The position numbers and the translations under genes were made by a program. This document shows, piece after piece, positions 17,603 to 26,165 of a DNA stretch of 64,000 nucleotides. The stretch lies in NCBI RefSeq assembly GCF_000217915.1, contig NZ_AFOZ01000044.1, positions 100,583 through 164,582 of the forward strand, given 5' to 3'. The first letter of the stretch is position 1, and the number at the start of each line of letters is the position of its first letter. The notes under the pieces are model-generated. The model did no database searches and was not told where the DNA came from. It saw nothing but the letters and a program-made list of their open reading frames with translations. The DNA comes from Shewanella sp. HN-41. Lineage in GTDB: Bacteria; Pseudomonadota; Gammaproteobacteria; Enterobacterales; Shewanellaceae.

Positions 17603-18934
17603 CTAAGCCCTAAACTTAATAGTGACAATTAAGCCAGTATGCTGATCGCTAAGGACATTATCCGAAAGCGTAATTTGCGCATTGTGCCGCGAGAGAATCG
17701 CTTTGACCATAGATAATCCCAATCCCGTACCTTGAAGATGGCGACTAGGATCGAGCCGCACTAAGCGTTCGAACACTCTCTCCTTACTCTCATCGGGAAT
17801 ACCTGGGCCATTATCGCAAATCTGGACTTGTGAGCCAGACTGAATGATATCGATCCGGGCACCCGGCCCAGAATACTTCATCGCATTATCAACAAGATTA
17901 TATAAAGCTTGGAATAGTAAGTATTTATCGCCATGAACAATATGATCGCTGAGCAGTGACAGGCTCAACGTTTGTCCATTGGACTCCGCGACGGCATCGG
18001 CCATTTCCAATAGATCGGTGCAGAGTTGAGCCAAACTCAACTCCTGTAGATCTAAGGTTTGCTGCCCCTCCTCAATTCGAGTCAGGGATAACATGGCATC
18101 GAAGGTTGCCAAACAGTGGTCTAGCTCCTCGGTCAAGATCGCGCAGTCTTCACTGACCTCATCAGTCGATTTCGAGGCCAACCGCTCGAGGCCAATGCGG
18201 ATATGGGATAGCGGTGTACGTAAATCATGGGCAATATTGTCGGTCGCGCCGCGCACCGCCATTAGGTTATTTTCGAGGATATCCAGCACCTTATTAAACT
18301 GCAGAGCCAACATATCGAATTCATCCTGACGCCAACTTAGGGGTAAACGCGTATTGTAGTGGCCACGCTCAATTTGCTCGCTCAAACGGTTGTACTGCAC
18401 TAACCTGCGTAAAATCGCCTTAGAAAACAAATAGCCCAGTGCCAAGGTCAAGATAATCGTCAACATCACGGCAGTTGCTGCGGCACTGATAAACTTATCG
18501 ATCAATGTCGCTAAGTTGTCGGTACGGGTGGCAATGAGTACTGGGCCGTAACGTGTCATCACTAGGCCACCCGTCAGAATATGCAGCTTATCTGGACCAC
18601 CGGTTAAGATGGGGAAATCCCGAGTCTGTGGCAACATAGGCATGTCTTCGGGCATAAAGCTCAGGGCGCCGACCATATCATAACTATTGCGCCAAGCGAT
18701 CAGGGCGGTTTGGGGATCGGCTGCCCGGATCTGGGCGGCAAAACTGCGACGATCAACCGTGCGAGCGAGGTGTTGATAGCGTTGAGTTTCTGACTCAAGA
18801 TATTGAGTCACTTGATATTGTTGTTCGATGATCAGTTGGCGGTATAGAACAAATAGCAAAGCGCCTATGATCACAGTCACTAAGGTAGAAAATACAATCG
18901 TGATGCGCCAGGCGCTACTCTGGTAAGGCTTAAT
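17603..18934 (-). CDS. Sensor histidine kinase (HAMP-HisKA-HATPase)
   Basis: Two membrane segments flank a ~120-residue periplasmic region. A HAMP domain, the H-box DNIAHDLRTPLSHIRIGLERL with the phospho-His, then N-box (LVDNAMKYS), G1 (ICDNGPGIPDES) and GTGLGLSMVK follow. Start problem: no ATG, GTG or TTG exists between an in-frame stop and GTG 18880, which would delete half of the first membrane helix. An ATT at 18934 overlaps the upstream regulator's stop (ATTAA) and restores IKPYQSSAWRITIVFSTLVT, giving 443 residues. I prefer ATT; if it is rejected, use GTG 18880 (425 aa). It completes a PepSY-regulator-kinase operon. Confidence 0.88.
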   Translation of the reverse strand: MKPYQSSAWRITIVFSTLVTVIIGALLFVLYRQLIIEQQYQVTQYLESETQRYQHLARTVDRRSFAAQIRAADPQTALIAWRNSYDMVGALSFMPEDMPMLPQTRDFPILTGGPDKLHILTGGLVMTRYGPVLIATRTDNLATLIDKFISAAATAVMLTIILTLALGYLFSKAILRRLVQYNRLSEQIERGHYNTRLPLSWRQDEFDMLALQFNKVLDILENNLMAVRGATDNIAHDLRTPLSHIRIGLERLASKSTDEVSEDCAILTEELDHCLATFDAMLSLTRIEEGQQTLDLQELSLAQLCTDLLEMADAVAESNGQTLSLSLLSDHIVHGDKYLLFQALYNLVDNAMKYSGPGARIDIIQSGSQVQICDNGPGIPDESKERVFERLVRLDPSRHLQGTGLGLSMVKAILSRHNAQITLSDNVLSDQHTGLIVTIKFRA

Positions 18935-19607
18935 GCCTTTGTCGTAAGCGATAACCCGCCCCCCTCACGGTTTCAATGAGTTCACCGTGGCCTAGCTCTT
19001 CAAACTTTCGGCGTAATTTGGCGATATGCACATCGATCACATTGGTGCGAGGATCGAAGTGATAATCCCATACCGCCTCAAATAATAAGGTACGGCTAAT
19101 CACTTGATTCGCGTGTTCCATCAGATATTTAAGTAGCTGAAATTCCTTTGGCTGCAACATAAGATCCTGCCCATCTAAGGTGACGTTGCGCGTCAGCAAC
19201 TCCATCCTTAAGCTGCCAACGGCTAAATCTGTCGTGACTGGGGCCGATTGGCCACGTTGCATTAATTTTTCGGCGCGCACCAATAACTCGGAGAAGGCAA
19301 ATGGTTTAGTCATATAGTCATCCCCACCGGCACGCAATCCCTTCACCCGCTCATCCACATGGGCCAATGCCGATAAAATTAGCACGGGAGTCTGATCCCC
19401 CGTTGCCCTCAAGGCGGCAAGCAGTTTTAACCCGTCGAGTTGTGGCAGCATACGGTCAAGGATCAGCAAATCGTATTGAGTGCTTGTAGCCTGCAACAGC
19501 CCTTGATGACCGTCGCTGGCGGTTTCAATATTATGCCCCTGCTCGAGAAACCCTTTGACGATGTAGTCAATCGTTGTCGCATCATCTTCAACTAAAAGTA
19601 TTTTCAT
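18930..19607 (-). CDS. OmpR-family response regulator
   Basis: 225 residues. Receiver domain with VEDDATTIDYIV (acidic pocket), phospho-Asp in LLILDRMLP (about 51), Thr/Ser and Lys in ILSALAH and DDYMTKPFAFSELLVR. The C-terminal winged helix ends HIAKLRRKFEELGHGELIETVRGAGYRL. Sequence is nearest to heavy-metal or envelope types (CusR/CopR-like). The PepSY gene is 49 bp upstream and the kinase overlaps the stop, so one operon. Confidence 0.93.
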   Translation of the reverse strand: MKILLVEDDATTIDYIVKGFLEQGHNIETASDGHQGLLQATSTQYDLLILDRMLPQLDGLKLLAALRATGDQTPVLILSALAHVDERVKGLRAGGDDYMTKPFAFSELLVRAEKLMQRGQSAPVTTDLAVGSLRMELLTRNVTLDGQDLMLQPKEFQLLKYLMEHANQVISRTLLFEAVWDYHFDPRTNVIDVHIAKLRRKFEELGHGELIETVRGAGYRLRQRH

Positions 19608-19656
19608 TTATACGCTGCGCTCCTCAATCTTCACTTAGTCCTTGGCTCTACAAGCT

Positions 19657-20178
19657 TCAATCCCACTTGAGTAAAGGTAGCTGCCGTAAATTTTCCACAT
19701 CGAATGCTAATTTGTATTTGCCGGTATCATCCAACAACTTAAGCTCTAAGTAACTGATACCTAAATCATGATCTAATTTTGCATCGGTTAAAAAGCCATT
19801 ATGATCCTTAGTCGCCATCGCAATAAGGCTTGAAAATGTTTGGTGTTTAGCCGTAATGAGTCGCGTTGCCTCGACTTCACTTAGCTCATCCGCTGTCACT
19901 TTAGCCGCCTTTTGTTTTAATAACTTACCATCGCGGGCACGGTATTCGAACCGAGTGATAACATTGGCTAAAGGATTAATTAACTCAAGCTTGTAGACTA
20001 ATTCGCCCTCTTGCATTTCCATTTCAAACTCGGTAATCACCCCTTGAAAGTCCTTTTCAACCTGCTGCATAACACTCAGCGGTGGCCGATAATCCCCACC
20101 GGCTAACATCGAATACAGGCTCTGGGCAGCGGATGCAATTCCTGATACCAAAATGAGTCCTAGCAACCATAGTCTCAT
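19657..20178 (-). CDS. Periplasmic PepSY-domain protein
   Basis: 173 residues with signal peptide MRLWLLGLILVSGIASAAQ. A PepSY-type unit reads VEKDFQGVITEFEMEMQEGELVYKLELI...TRFEYRARDGKLLKQKAAK, followed by a second diverged repeat. Such proteins often sit next to two-component systems and may modulate the sensor in the periplasm (inference). Ribosome site GGAGGAG before the ATG. First gene of the PepSY-regulator-kinase operon; a similar arrangement occurs at 59462-61748. Confidence 0.85.
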   Translation of the reverse strand: MRLWLLGLILVSGIASAAQSLYSMLAGGDYRPPLSVMQQVEKDFQGVITEFEMEMQEGELVYKLELINPLANVITRFEYRARDGKLLKQKAAKVTADELSEVEATRLITAKHQTFSSLIAMATKDHNGFLTDAKLDHDLGISYLELKLLDDTGKYKLAFDVENLRQLPLLKWD

Positions 20179-20665
20179 GGCTCCTCCATATAAATCAGCT
20201 AAGTTTGTATCTTATGAGACAATCAGTTAGATGTCGATGGGACCTATTGTCCCTGTGCGCGATTCCGAGCCAATCCCCCGAAATCTACCACTGGATATAG
20301 AATCACACTGCGTTAGCCTTAACTCAGGTTTAGCCATAAAGGGATCGAAAATCCCCTTTCAACATCACCTAAGTTATTAGCTTTTAAGCCAAACACTCAA
20401 TCATTTTGTGGCTAATGTGTTAAGTCTACCTAATACCAGCTGAAACACCGATGGAAACAAGATTAAGCTTTGATCATCTGCGGATTTTGAAGCATGACAT
20501 TTTCAGTGAAAATCCATAATTTAGCCATTTAAAATCAAGGTGATTGAATGTTAGCGGGTATTTTAGTCCATCTGTGTCGTCAAAAAGTTGGATTAGCAAA
20601 TAGACCGCACTCAACTAGAGTCAGATAACCTAACTCAGGTAACGGCATTTTTAATCGGAGCGAAT
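20179..20665. other. Intergenic stretch without a recognised gene
   Basis: 487 bp between divergent genes. I find no convincing coding frame. A short palindrome, GGGACCTATTGTCCC (20239-20253), lies ~60 bp before the PepSY gene and could be an operator; nothing else stands out. Confidence 0.5.
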
Positions 20666-20827
20666 ATGAAATTAGTCACACGATGGATAAGCTTAAGCTT
20701 GTTACTCGTCGCGGCATTAGGCGCCTACGCCTATGGCAGTGCCTCGAGCGCCGTGGTATTCATCATCTTAGGCATGCTGTTGGAAGGAACATTTTGGATT
20801 GGATTACTTGGTAAAAAATGTCATTAG
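20666..20827 (+). CDS. Small hydrophobic membrane protein (53 aa)
   Basis: 53 residues: MKLVTRWISLSLLLVAALGA, YAYGSASSAVVFIILGMLLE, then GTFWIGLLGKKCH. Two predicted membrane helices. AATCGGAGCGAAT gives a good ribosome site. It begins divergently from the PepSY operon and converges on modC. I know no family for it. The clear ribosome site and helices support expression. Confidence 0.6.
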   Translation: MKLVTRWISLSLLLVAALGAYAYGSASSAVVFIILGMLLEGTFWIGLLGKKCH

Positions 20828-20841
20828 AATGCAATATCTCA

Positions 20842-21945
20842 TTATTCCAAAATATGAATTTGTTCGGATTTGAGTGCCACTGTAGTTTGCATTCCTTTAG
20901 CGAGTGCAAGCTTTTGGGCAAAATGCAGCGAGACTTCGGTGTTAAGTTGTAACTGAGTACCCGTGACATAGCAGATAAGCCTAACCGATTCACCCATCAC
21001 CAGCATAGTGTCGATAGTAACATCTAACTTATTAAAACTGCGGCATAAACGTCCATTGGATATCGAGTTAAATCGTATGCCTTGATTGGGGATCACCCAG
21101 CGAACCTGCGATCCGACGGGGCGCCCCTTGCCATAGTCACAGGCGATCAACTGCTCGCCAAACTTAAGCCAAGTGAGGTCCTTTGTGCTGTCTTGAAACA
21201 CCACTTCACCATCGAAAATATTCCTCAGACCCATCTGCCTTGCCACGGCCTCGTTACGTGGACGCGACAGCACCTCAAAGGGGGCGCCCTGTTGTAACAT
21301 CTGTCCTTGGCTGATCAATATCATAGTATCCGCCAGTAATAGGGCCTCATTTAAATCATGGGTAACCATGATCACGGGGCATAACAACTGCTCTTTGAGG
21401 CGAGCCAGTTCAAGGTATAAACGCTCACGGGTTTCTCTGTCTACCGCAGAAAAAGGCTCATCGAGTAATAACACCGAAGGCTCCCGAGCCAGCGCCCTCG
21501 CCAGTGCGACCCGCTGCCGCTGGCCGCCGGATAAATGCGCCGGCAATCTATCGGGTAATCCATGCAGATTCACTCGCTCTAACCAATCTTTAGCACGCAC
21601 AATGCGCTCAGATTTGGGGATATGGTCAAGTCCAGCGACTACGTTCTCTAAGGCCGTCAGATTGGGAAATAACCCAAAATGCTGCGGCATATAACCTATA
21701 TGGCGTTGCTGTGGGCTCAAGGCGATACGCGTATTGCCATCAAACCAAGGCCGTTCGCCAAAATGGATTTGGCCCGCATCGGGATGATTTAACCCAGCGA
21801 TCATCCTTAGCAACGTCGTTTTCCCGCCGCCAGACGGTCCCACCACAGCGAGTACCTCCCCCGCCTTGCAGCAAAAATCGGCGCTGAGTTTAATGTGTTT
21901 ATGGTTTTGGATCTGGCAATGCAGATCAGCGATGATTTGCGCCAC
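20842..21945 (-). CDS. modC: Molybdate ABC transporter ATPase ModC
   Basis: 367 residues. Walker A GPSGGGKTT (about 35-43), Q-loop MPQHFGLFPNLTALENV, signature LSGGQRQRVALARAL, Walker B VLLLDEPFSAVD and H-loop MVTHDLNEA. The C-terminal ~140 residues form a TOBE/Mop-type molybdate-binding domain. Drives high-affinity molybdate import. Overlaps modB by 20 bp, as expected of an operon modA-modB-modC. Confidence 0.95.
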   Translation of the reverse strand: MAQIIADLHCQIQNHKHIKLSADFCCKAGEVLAVVGPSGGGKTTLLRMIAGLNHPDAGQIHFGERPWFDGNTRIALSPQQRHIGYMPQHFGLFPNLTALENVVAGLDHIPKSERIVRAKDWLERVNLHGLPDRLPAHLSGGQRQRVALARALAREPSVLLLDEPFSAVDRETRERLYLELARLKEQLLCPVIMVTHDLNEALLLADTMILISQGQMLQQGAPFEVLSRPRNEAVARQMGLRNIFDGEVVFQDSTKDLTWLKFGEQLIACDYGKGRPVGSQVRWVIPNQGIRFNSISNGRLCRSFNKLDVTIDTMLVMGESVRLICYVTGTQLQLNTEVSLHFAQKLALAKGMQTTVALKSEQIHILE

Positions 21946-22606
21946 GCTGACCTCCTAAACGCCGTGACAAACTGGTTGTCAGCGCCAAAGCCGTTACCGC
22001 AAACAGTAATAACACTAATGACATAGTGCCAGCGGCATTGAAATTGAAGGCTTGCACACTGTCATAGATAGAAATCGAAATCGTCTTAGTCTCTCCGGCG
22101 ATATTGCCGCCCATCATCAGCACCACACCAAATTCCCCAAGCACATGGGAGAAACACAACACCAGCGCAGTTAACACGCCTGGCCATACCATAGGCAATT
22201 CAATTTTAAGCAATATTTTAAGCCGACTCATGCCGCAACAAGCCGCTGCGTCGCGAACATCGTTCGGCACAGCCTCAAAAGCCCGCTGAATAGGCTGCAC
22301 AGCAAAGGGAATATTAATGAGCACGGAGGCAATAACCAGCCCCGAAAAATGAAACACTAACTGCTGGCCAATCAGTTGCTCTATCCATTGTCCGAGCCAA
22401 CTCTGACTACCGAGTCCCACCAGCAAGTAATAACCAATCACGGTCGGCGGTAACACTAAGGGCACCATGATCAGCGCCTCGACCCAAGATTTGCCGACAA
22501 ATTGACGATAGGCTAAGGCTCGCCCAGCGAGTATCGCAAGGGGGAGCAGCACCAAGACTGTGATGCTACTGAGTTTGACCGATAACCAAAGCGCCTGCCA
22601 ATCCAT
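21926..22606 (-). CDS. modB: Molybdate ABC transporter permease ModB
   Basis: 226 residues, about five membrane helices, with the ABC permease EAA loop DVRDAAACCGMSRLKILLKIELPMVWPGVLTALVLCFSHVLGEFG, which contacts ModC. Length and loop match ModB. Starts 8 bp after modA. Confidence 0.95.
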   Translation of the reverse strand: MDWQALWLSVKLSSITVLVLLPLAILAGRALAYRQFVGKSWVEALIMVPLVLPPTVIGYYLLVGLGSQSWLGQWIEQLIGQQLVFHFSGLVIASVLINIPFAVQPIQRAFEAVPNDVRDAAACCGMSRLKILLKIELPMVWPGVLTALVLCFSHVLGEFGVVLMMGGNIAGETKTISISIYDSVQAFNFNAAGTMSLVLLLFAVTALALTTSLSRRLGGQRGANHR

Positions 22607-22614
22607 TGAAATCC

Positions 22615-23415
22615 TTAACTTACGGGCAAACCAAAACCGTATTGAGTGAATACGGCACGGGCGGCATCTGACTGGAGATATAGGTAGAAACGCTCGGTGG
22701 TTGAGCTCGCATTAGGCATTAACGCCATACGTTGATTAAGCGGAGCATGGAGCTCCGAGGGTAAAGCTAGGTAATGGCCGAGAGCCTGAAACTGCGGCGC
22801 AATCGCCAGTGATAAAGGAATAATCCCGCCTTGAGTCGAGCCGCTGATCGCAAACTGTGCCGCTTGGGAGGCGTTTTCGCCTAAGATCAACTTGGCTTGC
22901 AGATCATCCCATAAACCGAGCTTTTTCAATAACTCACGGGCTCGTTCACCGTAGGGCGCATGGTCAGGATTGGCAATCGCAAAGCGATCTAGTTGGCCCG
23001 TAGCCACTAACGCTTTTAGGCCAGTCAGTTCGACATCTAATGTGAGCGGTGAGTTTTTAGGGGCAACTAAGGCTAAACGTCCAACAGCATACTGCACGCC
23101 TTCATCGCGGGTGAAACCAGCTTTTTGCAACTCATGGATGTAACGTTCATCGGCGCTTAGCAGCATCTCAAATGGCGCGCCGTGTTGAATTTGCGCGACA
23201 AAATTCCCCGATGAACCATAGGAGACCCGTACTTTAAGGCCTGTTTCTGCGGTGAAATTTTTAACAATGTCATCTAAGGCAAATTTGATATTGGCTGCAG
23301 CGGCGATGGCAGGAATTGGAGCATTATCCGCTGCGCGGCTGGTCGATGGCATGACCGCCAGGCAGAATAGTAATGCTAAACCAAGGGGATAGAAGAAACG
23401 GATCAGACTCTGCAT
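22615..23415 (-). CDS. modA: Molybdate-binding periplasmic protein ModA
   Basis: 266 residues. Signal peptide MQSLIRFFYPLGLALLFCLAVMPSTSRAAD, then AAANIKFALDDIVKNFTAETGLKVRVSYGSSGNFVAQIQHGAPFEMLLSADE, the oxyanion-binding pattern of ModA (Ser and Asp/Asn contacts). First gene of modABC, directly behind moaE. Confidence 0.95.
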   Translation of the reverse strand: MQSLIRFFYPLGLALLFCLAVMPSTSRAADNAPIPAIAAAANIKFALDDIVKNFTAETGLKVRVSYGSSGNFVAQIQHGAPFEMLLSADERYIHELQKAGFTRDEGVQYAVGRLALVAPKNSPLTLDVELTGLKALVATGQLDRFAIANPDHAPYGERARELLKKLGLWDDLQAKLILGENASQAAQFAISGSTQGGIIPLSLAIAPQFQALGHYLALPSELHAPLNQRMALMPNASSTTERFYLYLQSDAARAVFTQYGFGLPVS

Positions 23416-23494
23416 TGGGTCACCTTAGGGTAATATTCGCGCGGCTCTTGAACGGGCAAGTTGGTTTGCTATTACGAGTACCGCTATCGTGCGG

Positions 23495-23962
23495 CTACTC
23501 TTTGTGTTGCCACAACTGCGCCGCCTGTTCATCGGCATCCTTTGCTTCAACCCAATTTTTGCCTTGCTCACCCGCTTCTAGTTTCCAGAAGGGCGCCTTG
23601 GTTTTTAAAAAGTCGATTAAAAACTCACAGGCGGCAAAGGCGGCTTTGCGATGGGCGCTGGTCACCCCAATGAACACAATTTGCTCACCTAGGGCCATAG
23701 TGCCGACACGGTGGATCACTGTGACTTTGTTCAGTGGCCAGCGGCTGCGCGCCTCGGCGACAATTTGCTCTAGCACAGCTTCGGTCATGCCCGGATAATG
23801 CTCTAAGGTGAGATCTGTGACCGTAGCACCATCGTTAAAATCCCGTACCTTGCCAATAAAGGTCACGACGGCACCATCACTATCGTCTTGGGCTAACTGG
23901 TGGTATTCATCGGCCACACTAAAATCGACTTCTTGCACTCGAATTGCGGGTAACAGACGCAT
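23495..23962 (-). CDS. moaE: Molybdopterin synthase large subunit MoaE
   Basis: 155 residues from ATG 23962 (MRLLPAIRVQEVDFSVADEYHQL). Family motifs are GAVVTFIGKVRDFNDGATVTDLTLEHYPGMTE, VTVIHRVGTMALGEQIVFIGVTSAHR, and the Lys pair near FKTKAPFWKLEAGEQG that binds the MoaD tail and precursor Z. The ATG is one base after the moaD stop, so they are translated together. A start 20 codons earlier is possible but not family-like. Confidence 0.95.
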   Translation of the reverse strand: MRLLPAIRVQEVDFSVADEYHQLAQDDSDGAVVTFIGKVRDFNDGATVTDLTLEHYPGMTEAVLEQIVAEARSRWPLNKVTVIHRVGTMALGEQIVFIGVTSAHRKAAFAACEFLIDFLKTKAPFWKLEAGEQGKNWVEAKDADEQAAQLWQHKE

Positions 23963-23963
23963 A

Positions 23964-24215
23964 TCAACCCCCTGTAACGGGTGGAAAGAAGGCCACTTCA
24001 TCACCGTCTTTAACGGGCGCATCCCATTGGCTAATCGTTTGGTTGACCGCGACCAGCAATTTATCAGAGGTTAATACCTTGGCCCATTTATCATCGGTTG
24101 CCGCTAGTGCAGCGCGTAATGTTTCGGCTGTTTGCATCTGCTCATTAGCTTCAATGCTTAACTTGGCCGTGCCCAATAATTCTCGAACTTGGGCAAAAAA
24201 CAACACGTTAATCAT
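23964..24215 (-). CDS. moaD: Molybdopterin synthase sulfur carrier MoaD
   Basis: 83 residues with ubiquitin-like fold: MINVLFFAQVRELLGTA at the start and the essential C-terminal VAFFPPVTGG, whose last Gly is thiocarboxylated. Lies between moaC and moaE. Confidence 0.95.
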   Translation of the reverse strand: MINVLFFAQVRELLGTAKLSIEANEQMQTAETLRAALAATDDKWAKVLTSDKLLVAVNQTISQWDAPVKDGDEVAFFPPVTGG

Positions 24216-24238
24216 AATCTTCCCTCGTTTTTGATCCG

Positions 24239-24715
24239 CTAAACCTTAAAATGCCCAGACTTGCCGCCACGCTTTTCCAGCAGGCGAACTTGGGAAATCA
24301 CCATATCTTTTTGCACGGCTTTGCACATATCGTAAATAGTGAGCGCCGCCACTGAAGCCGCAGTGAGGGCCTCCATCTCGACCCCTGTTTTGCCGGATAA
24401 TTTACATAAGCTGGTGATCCGCACGCGGTTATGTTCGGGCTGTGCCTCTAAATCGACCTCGACCTTAGTCAACATCAGCGGATGACATAAAGGGATCAGA
24501 TCTGAGGTCTTTTTCGCCGCTTGAATTCCCGCAATCCGCGCGGTGGCAAACACATCACCCTTGTGATGACTGCCGCTCATGATCATCTCGAGTGTCGTGC
24601 TCGCCATCTCGATAAAGGCTTCGGCGCGGGCTTCACGCTCGGTCACGGCCTTCTCGGTCACATCGACCATATGGGCATTGCCATCGGCATTGATATGGGT
24701 AAATACATTGCTCAT
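24239..24715 (-). CDS. moaC: Cyclic pyranopterin monophosphate synthase MoaC
   Basis: 158 residues. Motifs are ANMVDVTEKxxTxREARAEA near the N-terminus, KGDVFATARIAGIQAAKKTSDLIPLCHPLMLT (active-site His/Lys), KTGVEMEALTAASVAALTIYDMCKAVQKDMVI and KRGGKSGHFKV at the end. It converts the MoaA product to cyclic pyranopterin monophosphate. Confidence 0.96.
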   Translation of the reverse strand: MSNVFTHINADGNAHMVDVTEKAVTEREARAEAFIEMASTTLEMIMSGSHHKGDVFATARIAGIQAAKKTSDLIPLCHPLMLTKVEVDLEAQPEHNRVRITSLCKLSGKTGVEMEALTAASVAALTIYDMCKAVQKDMVISQVRLLEKRGGKSGHFKV

Positions 24716-24794
24716 TAAAGCGTTCCTTTAAAATGAAGCCTAATCAAGGCGCAGGGAAAGGGTGCAACTAGCAGTGCTCAATCCAACATTATTG

Positions 24795-25796
24795 CTAAGG
24801 CGAGCAGATCCGCCCTAGCCACCAATAGAGGCAAGATGTTGGGTCACCCCCAGTAATGCCTTGGTGCAGATAATGGGTTTCTTTCTTCTGGGCTAACTGA
24901 CCGTGTAAGCGCTCAATTAATTCCGCTTGTTGATCAGGATGTTGCAGTAGATCACGCAAATCGACGCCGGACTCGGTAAAGAGGCATAAATGCAATTTGC
25001 CCTTTGCAGATACGCGCAAACGGTTACAAGTAGCACAAAAATTATTGGCATAGGGCATGATCAAACCAATACGGCCCTTATAATCGCTGTGGCTAAAATT
25101 TTGAGCCGGGCCATCGGAGGCGCTTGGGGCATCGAATTGCCAACCGTCCGCCAATAACTGCGCCTTGATATCGGCACCCGCTAGATGGTGGGCCTGAAAA
25201 TACTCGCGGCCTAAACCCGTCTCCATCAACTCGATAAAACGCAGGTCGATTGGTGTGTGTTTAATCCAATGCAAAAAGCGGGGTAAATCTTTATCATTCA
25301 GCCCCTTCAGTAGCACAGCATTAATCTTTACCCGCTCAAAACCCGCCGATAATGCGGCATCAATGCCCCGCATCACTGCATCAAACTTGTTCTCACCGGT
25401 GATTTGATAAAACATCTTAGGATCTAAGCTATCCACTGAGACATTGATACGTCGTAACCCGGCATCGAACCACTCTTTGGCATGTTTCTCGAGTCTATAG
25501 CCGTTAGTGGTAGTCGCAATGGTATGAATGTGGGGATTATTGGCCACTACGCGAATAATGTCGGTAAAGTCCTTACGCAGCGTAGGCTCGCCACCTGTAA
25601 TGCGGATTTTTTGGGTACCCACTTGGCTAAATGCGGATACTAAGTTTTCTATCTCATTGAGAGATAAGAATTGTGGCTTGCCATTGGGGTGGTAACCATC
25701 GGGGAGACAATAGCTACATTTAAAGTTACAGACGTCAGTGACCGACATCCGCAAATAGTGAAATTTTCGACCAAAGCTGTCTTGTAATTGAGACAT
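24795..25796 (-). CDS. moaA: GTP 3',8-cyclase MoaA (radical SAM), C-terminus frameshifted
   Basis: 333 residues as read, from ATG 25796 (MSQLQDSFGRKFHYLRMSVTD) behind GGAAAGGTGATC. Radical-SAM CNFKCSYC (about 26) and the second cluster CATCNRLRVSAKGKLHLCLF are intact. After LHQGITG the frame reads GDPTSCLYWWLGRICSP. Dropping one base of the C5 run at 24847-24851 gives VTQHLASIGG and a stop at 24815, i.e. a 326-residue protein with the conserved Gly-Gly tail needed for MoaA activity. So either a real, probably damaging frameshift or a one-base sequence error. First gene of the moaACDE-modABC block, behind a structured leader. Confidence 0.92.
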   Translation of the reverse strand: MSQLQDSFGRKFHYLRMSVTDVCNFKCSYCLPDGYHPNGKPQFLSLNEIENLVSAFSQVGTQKIRITGGEPTLRKDFTDIIRVVANNPHIHTIATTTNGYRLEKHAKEWFDAGLRRINVSVDSLDPKMFYQITGENKFDAVMRGIDAALSAGFERVKINAVLLKGLNDKDLPRFLHWIKHTPIDLRFIELMETGLGREYFQAHHLAGADIKAQLLADGWQFDAPSASDGPAQNFSHSDYKGRIGLIMPYANNFCATCNRLRVSAKGKLHLCLFTESGVDLRDLLQHPDQQAELIERLHGQLAQKKETHYLHQGITGGDPTSCLYWWLGRICSP

Positions 25797-25854
25797 GATC
25801 ACCTTTCCAAGTGTGGGAGGTGAGAGCATTTCTTTACTCACCCCGGTGGCATTA

Positions 25855-25990
25855 TTACCACGGCTACACCTCCATATCTATTGACTTAGGCAGGCAAGCT
25901 CGGAGAACCGTCAGCCGTGATTATAGGCCGAAAGTGGCTCCGAGCTATACCCCTAAACAGGTATTTATTAGCCAAGTTCCCCTTGGCGTG
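25855..25990 (-). promoter_or_regulatory. Structured moaA leader, candidate Moco riboswitch
   Basis: On the minus strand, a 9-bp helix pairs CTCCGAGCT (at 25897-25905 on this strand) with its complement at 25938-25946. The segment AGCCGTG at 25913-25919 lies in that loop yet pairs perfectly with 25859-25865, so the helices form a pseudoknot or alternatives. A GCCAAG/CTTGGC hairpin (25971-25987) lies upstream. GGAGGTG downstream can pair with CACCTCC close to the start codon. Position before moaA fits the Moco RNA motif; a covariance-model search has not been done. Confidence 0.6.
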
Positions 25991-26165
25991 AATAATCTGT
26001 GACAGTGCTCACCCAAAGATTTGTATTCAATTAGACTAAACAGTAGGTTTATCCACTGTGCCCTTGCCCTATTTTCAGGTAAGGTGGGTGTTAGCAATAA
26101 AACGCCCGTTTACAAACTACAACACCCGATAAAAATTGGGGAAACGCGAAGGAAGAGGTGAACTG

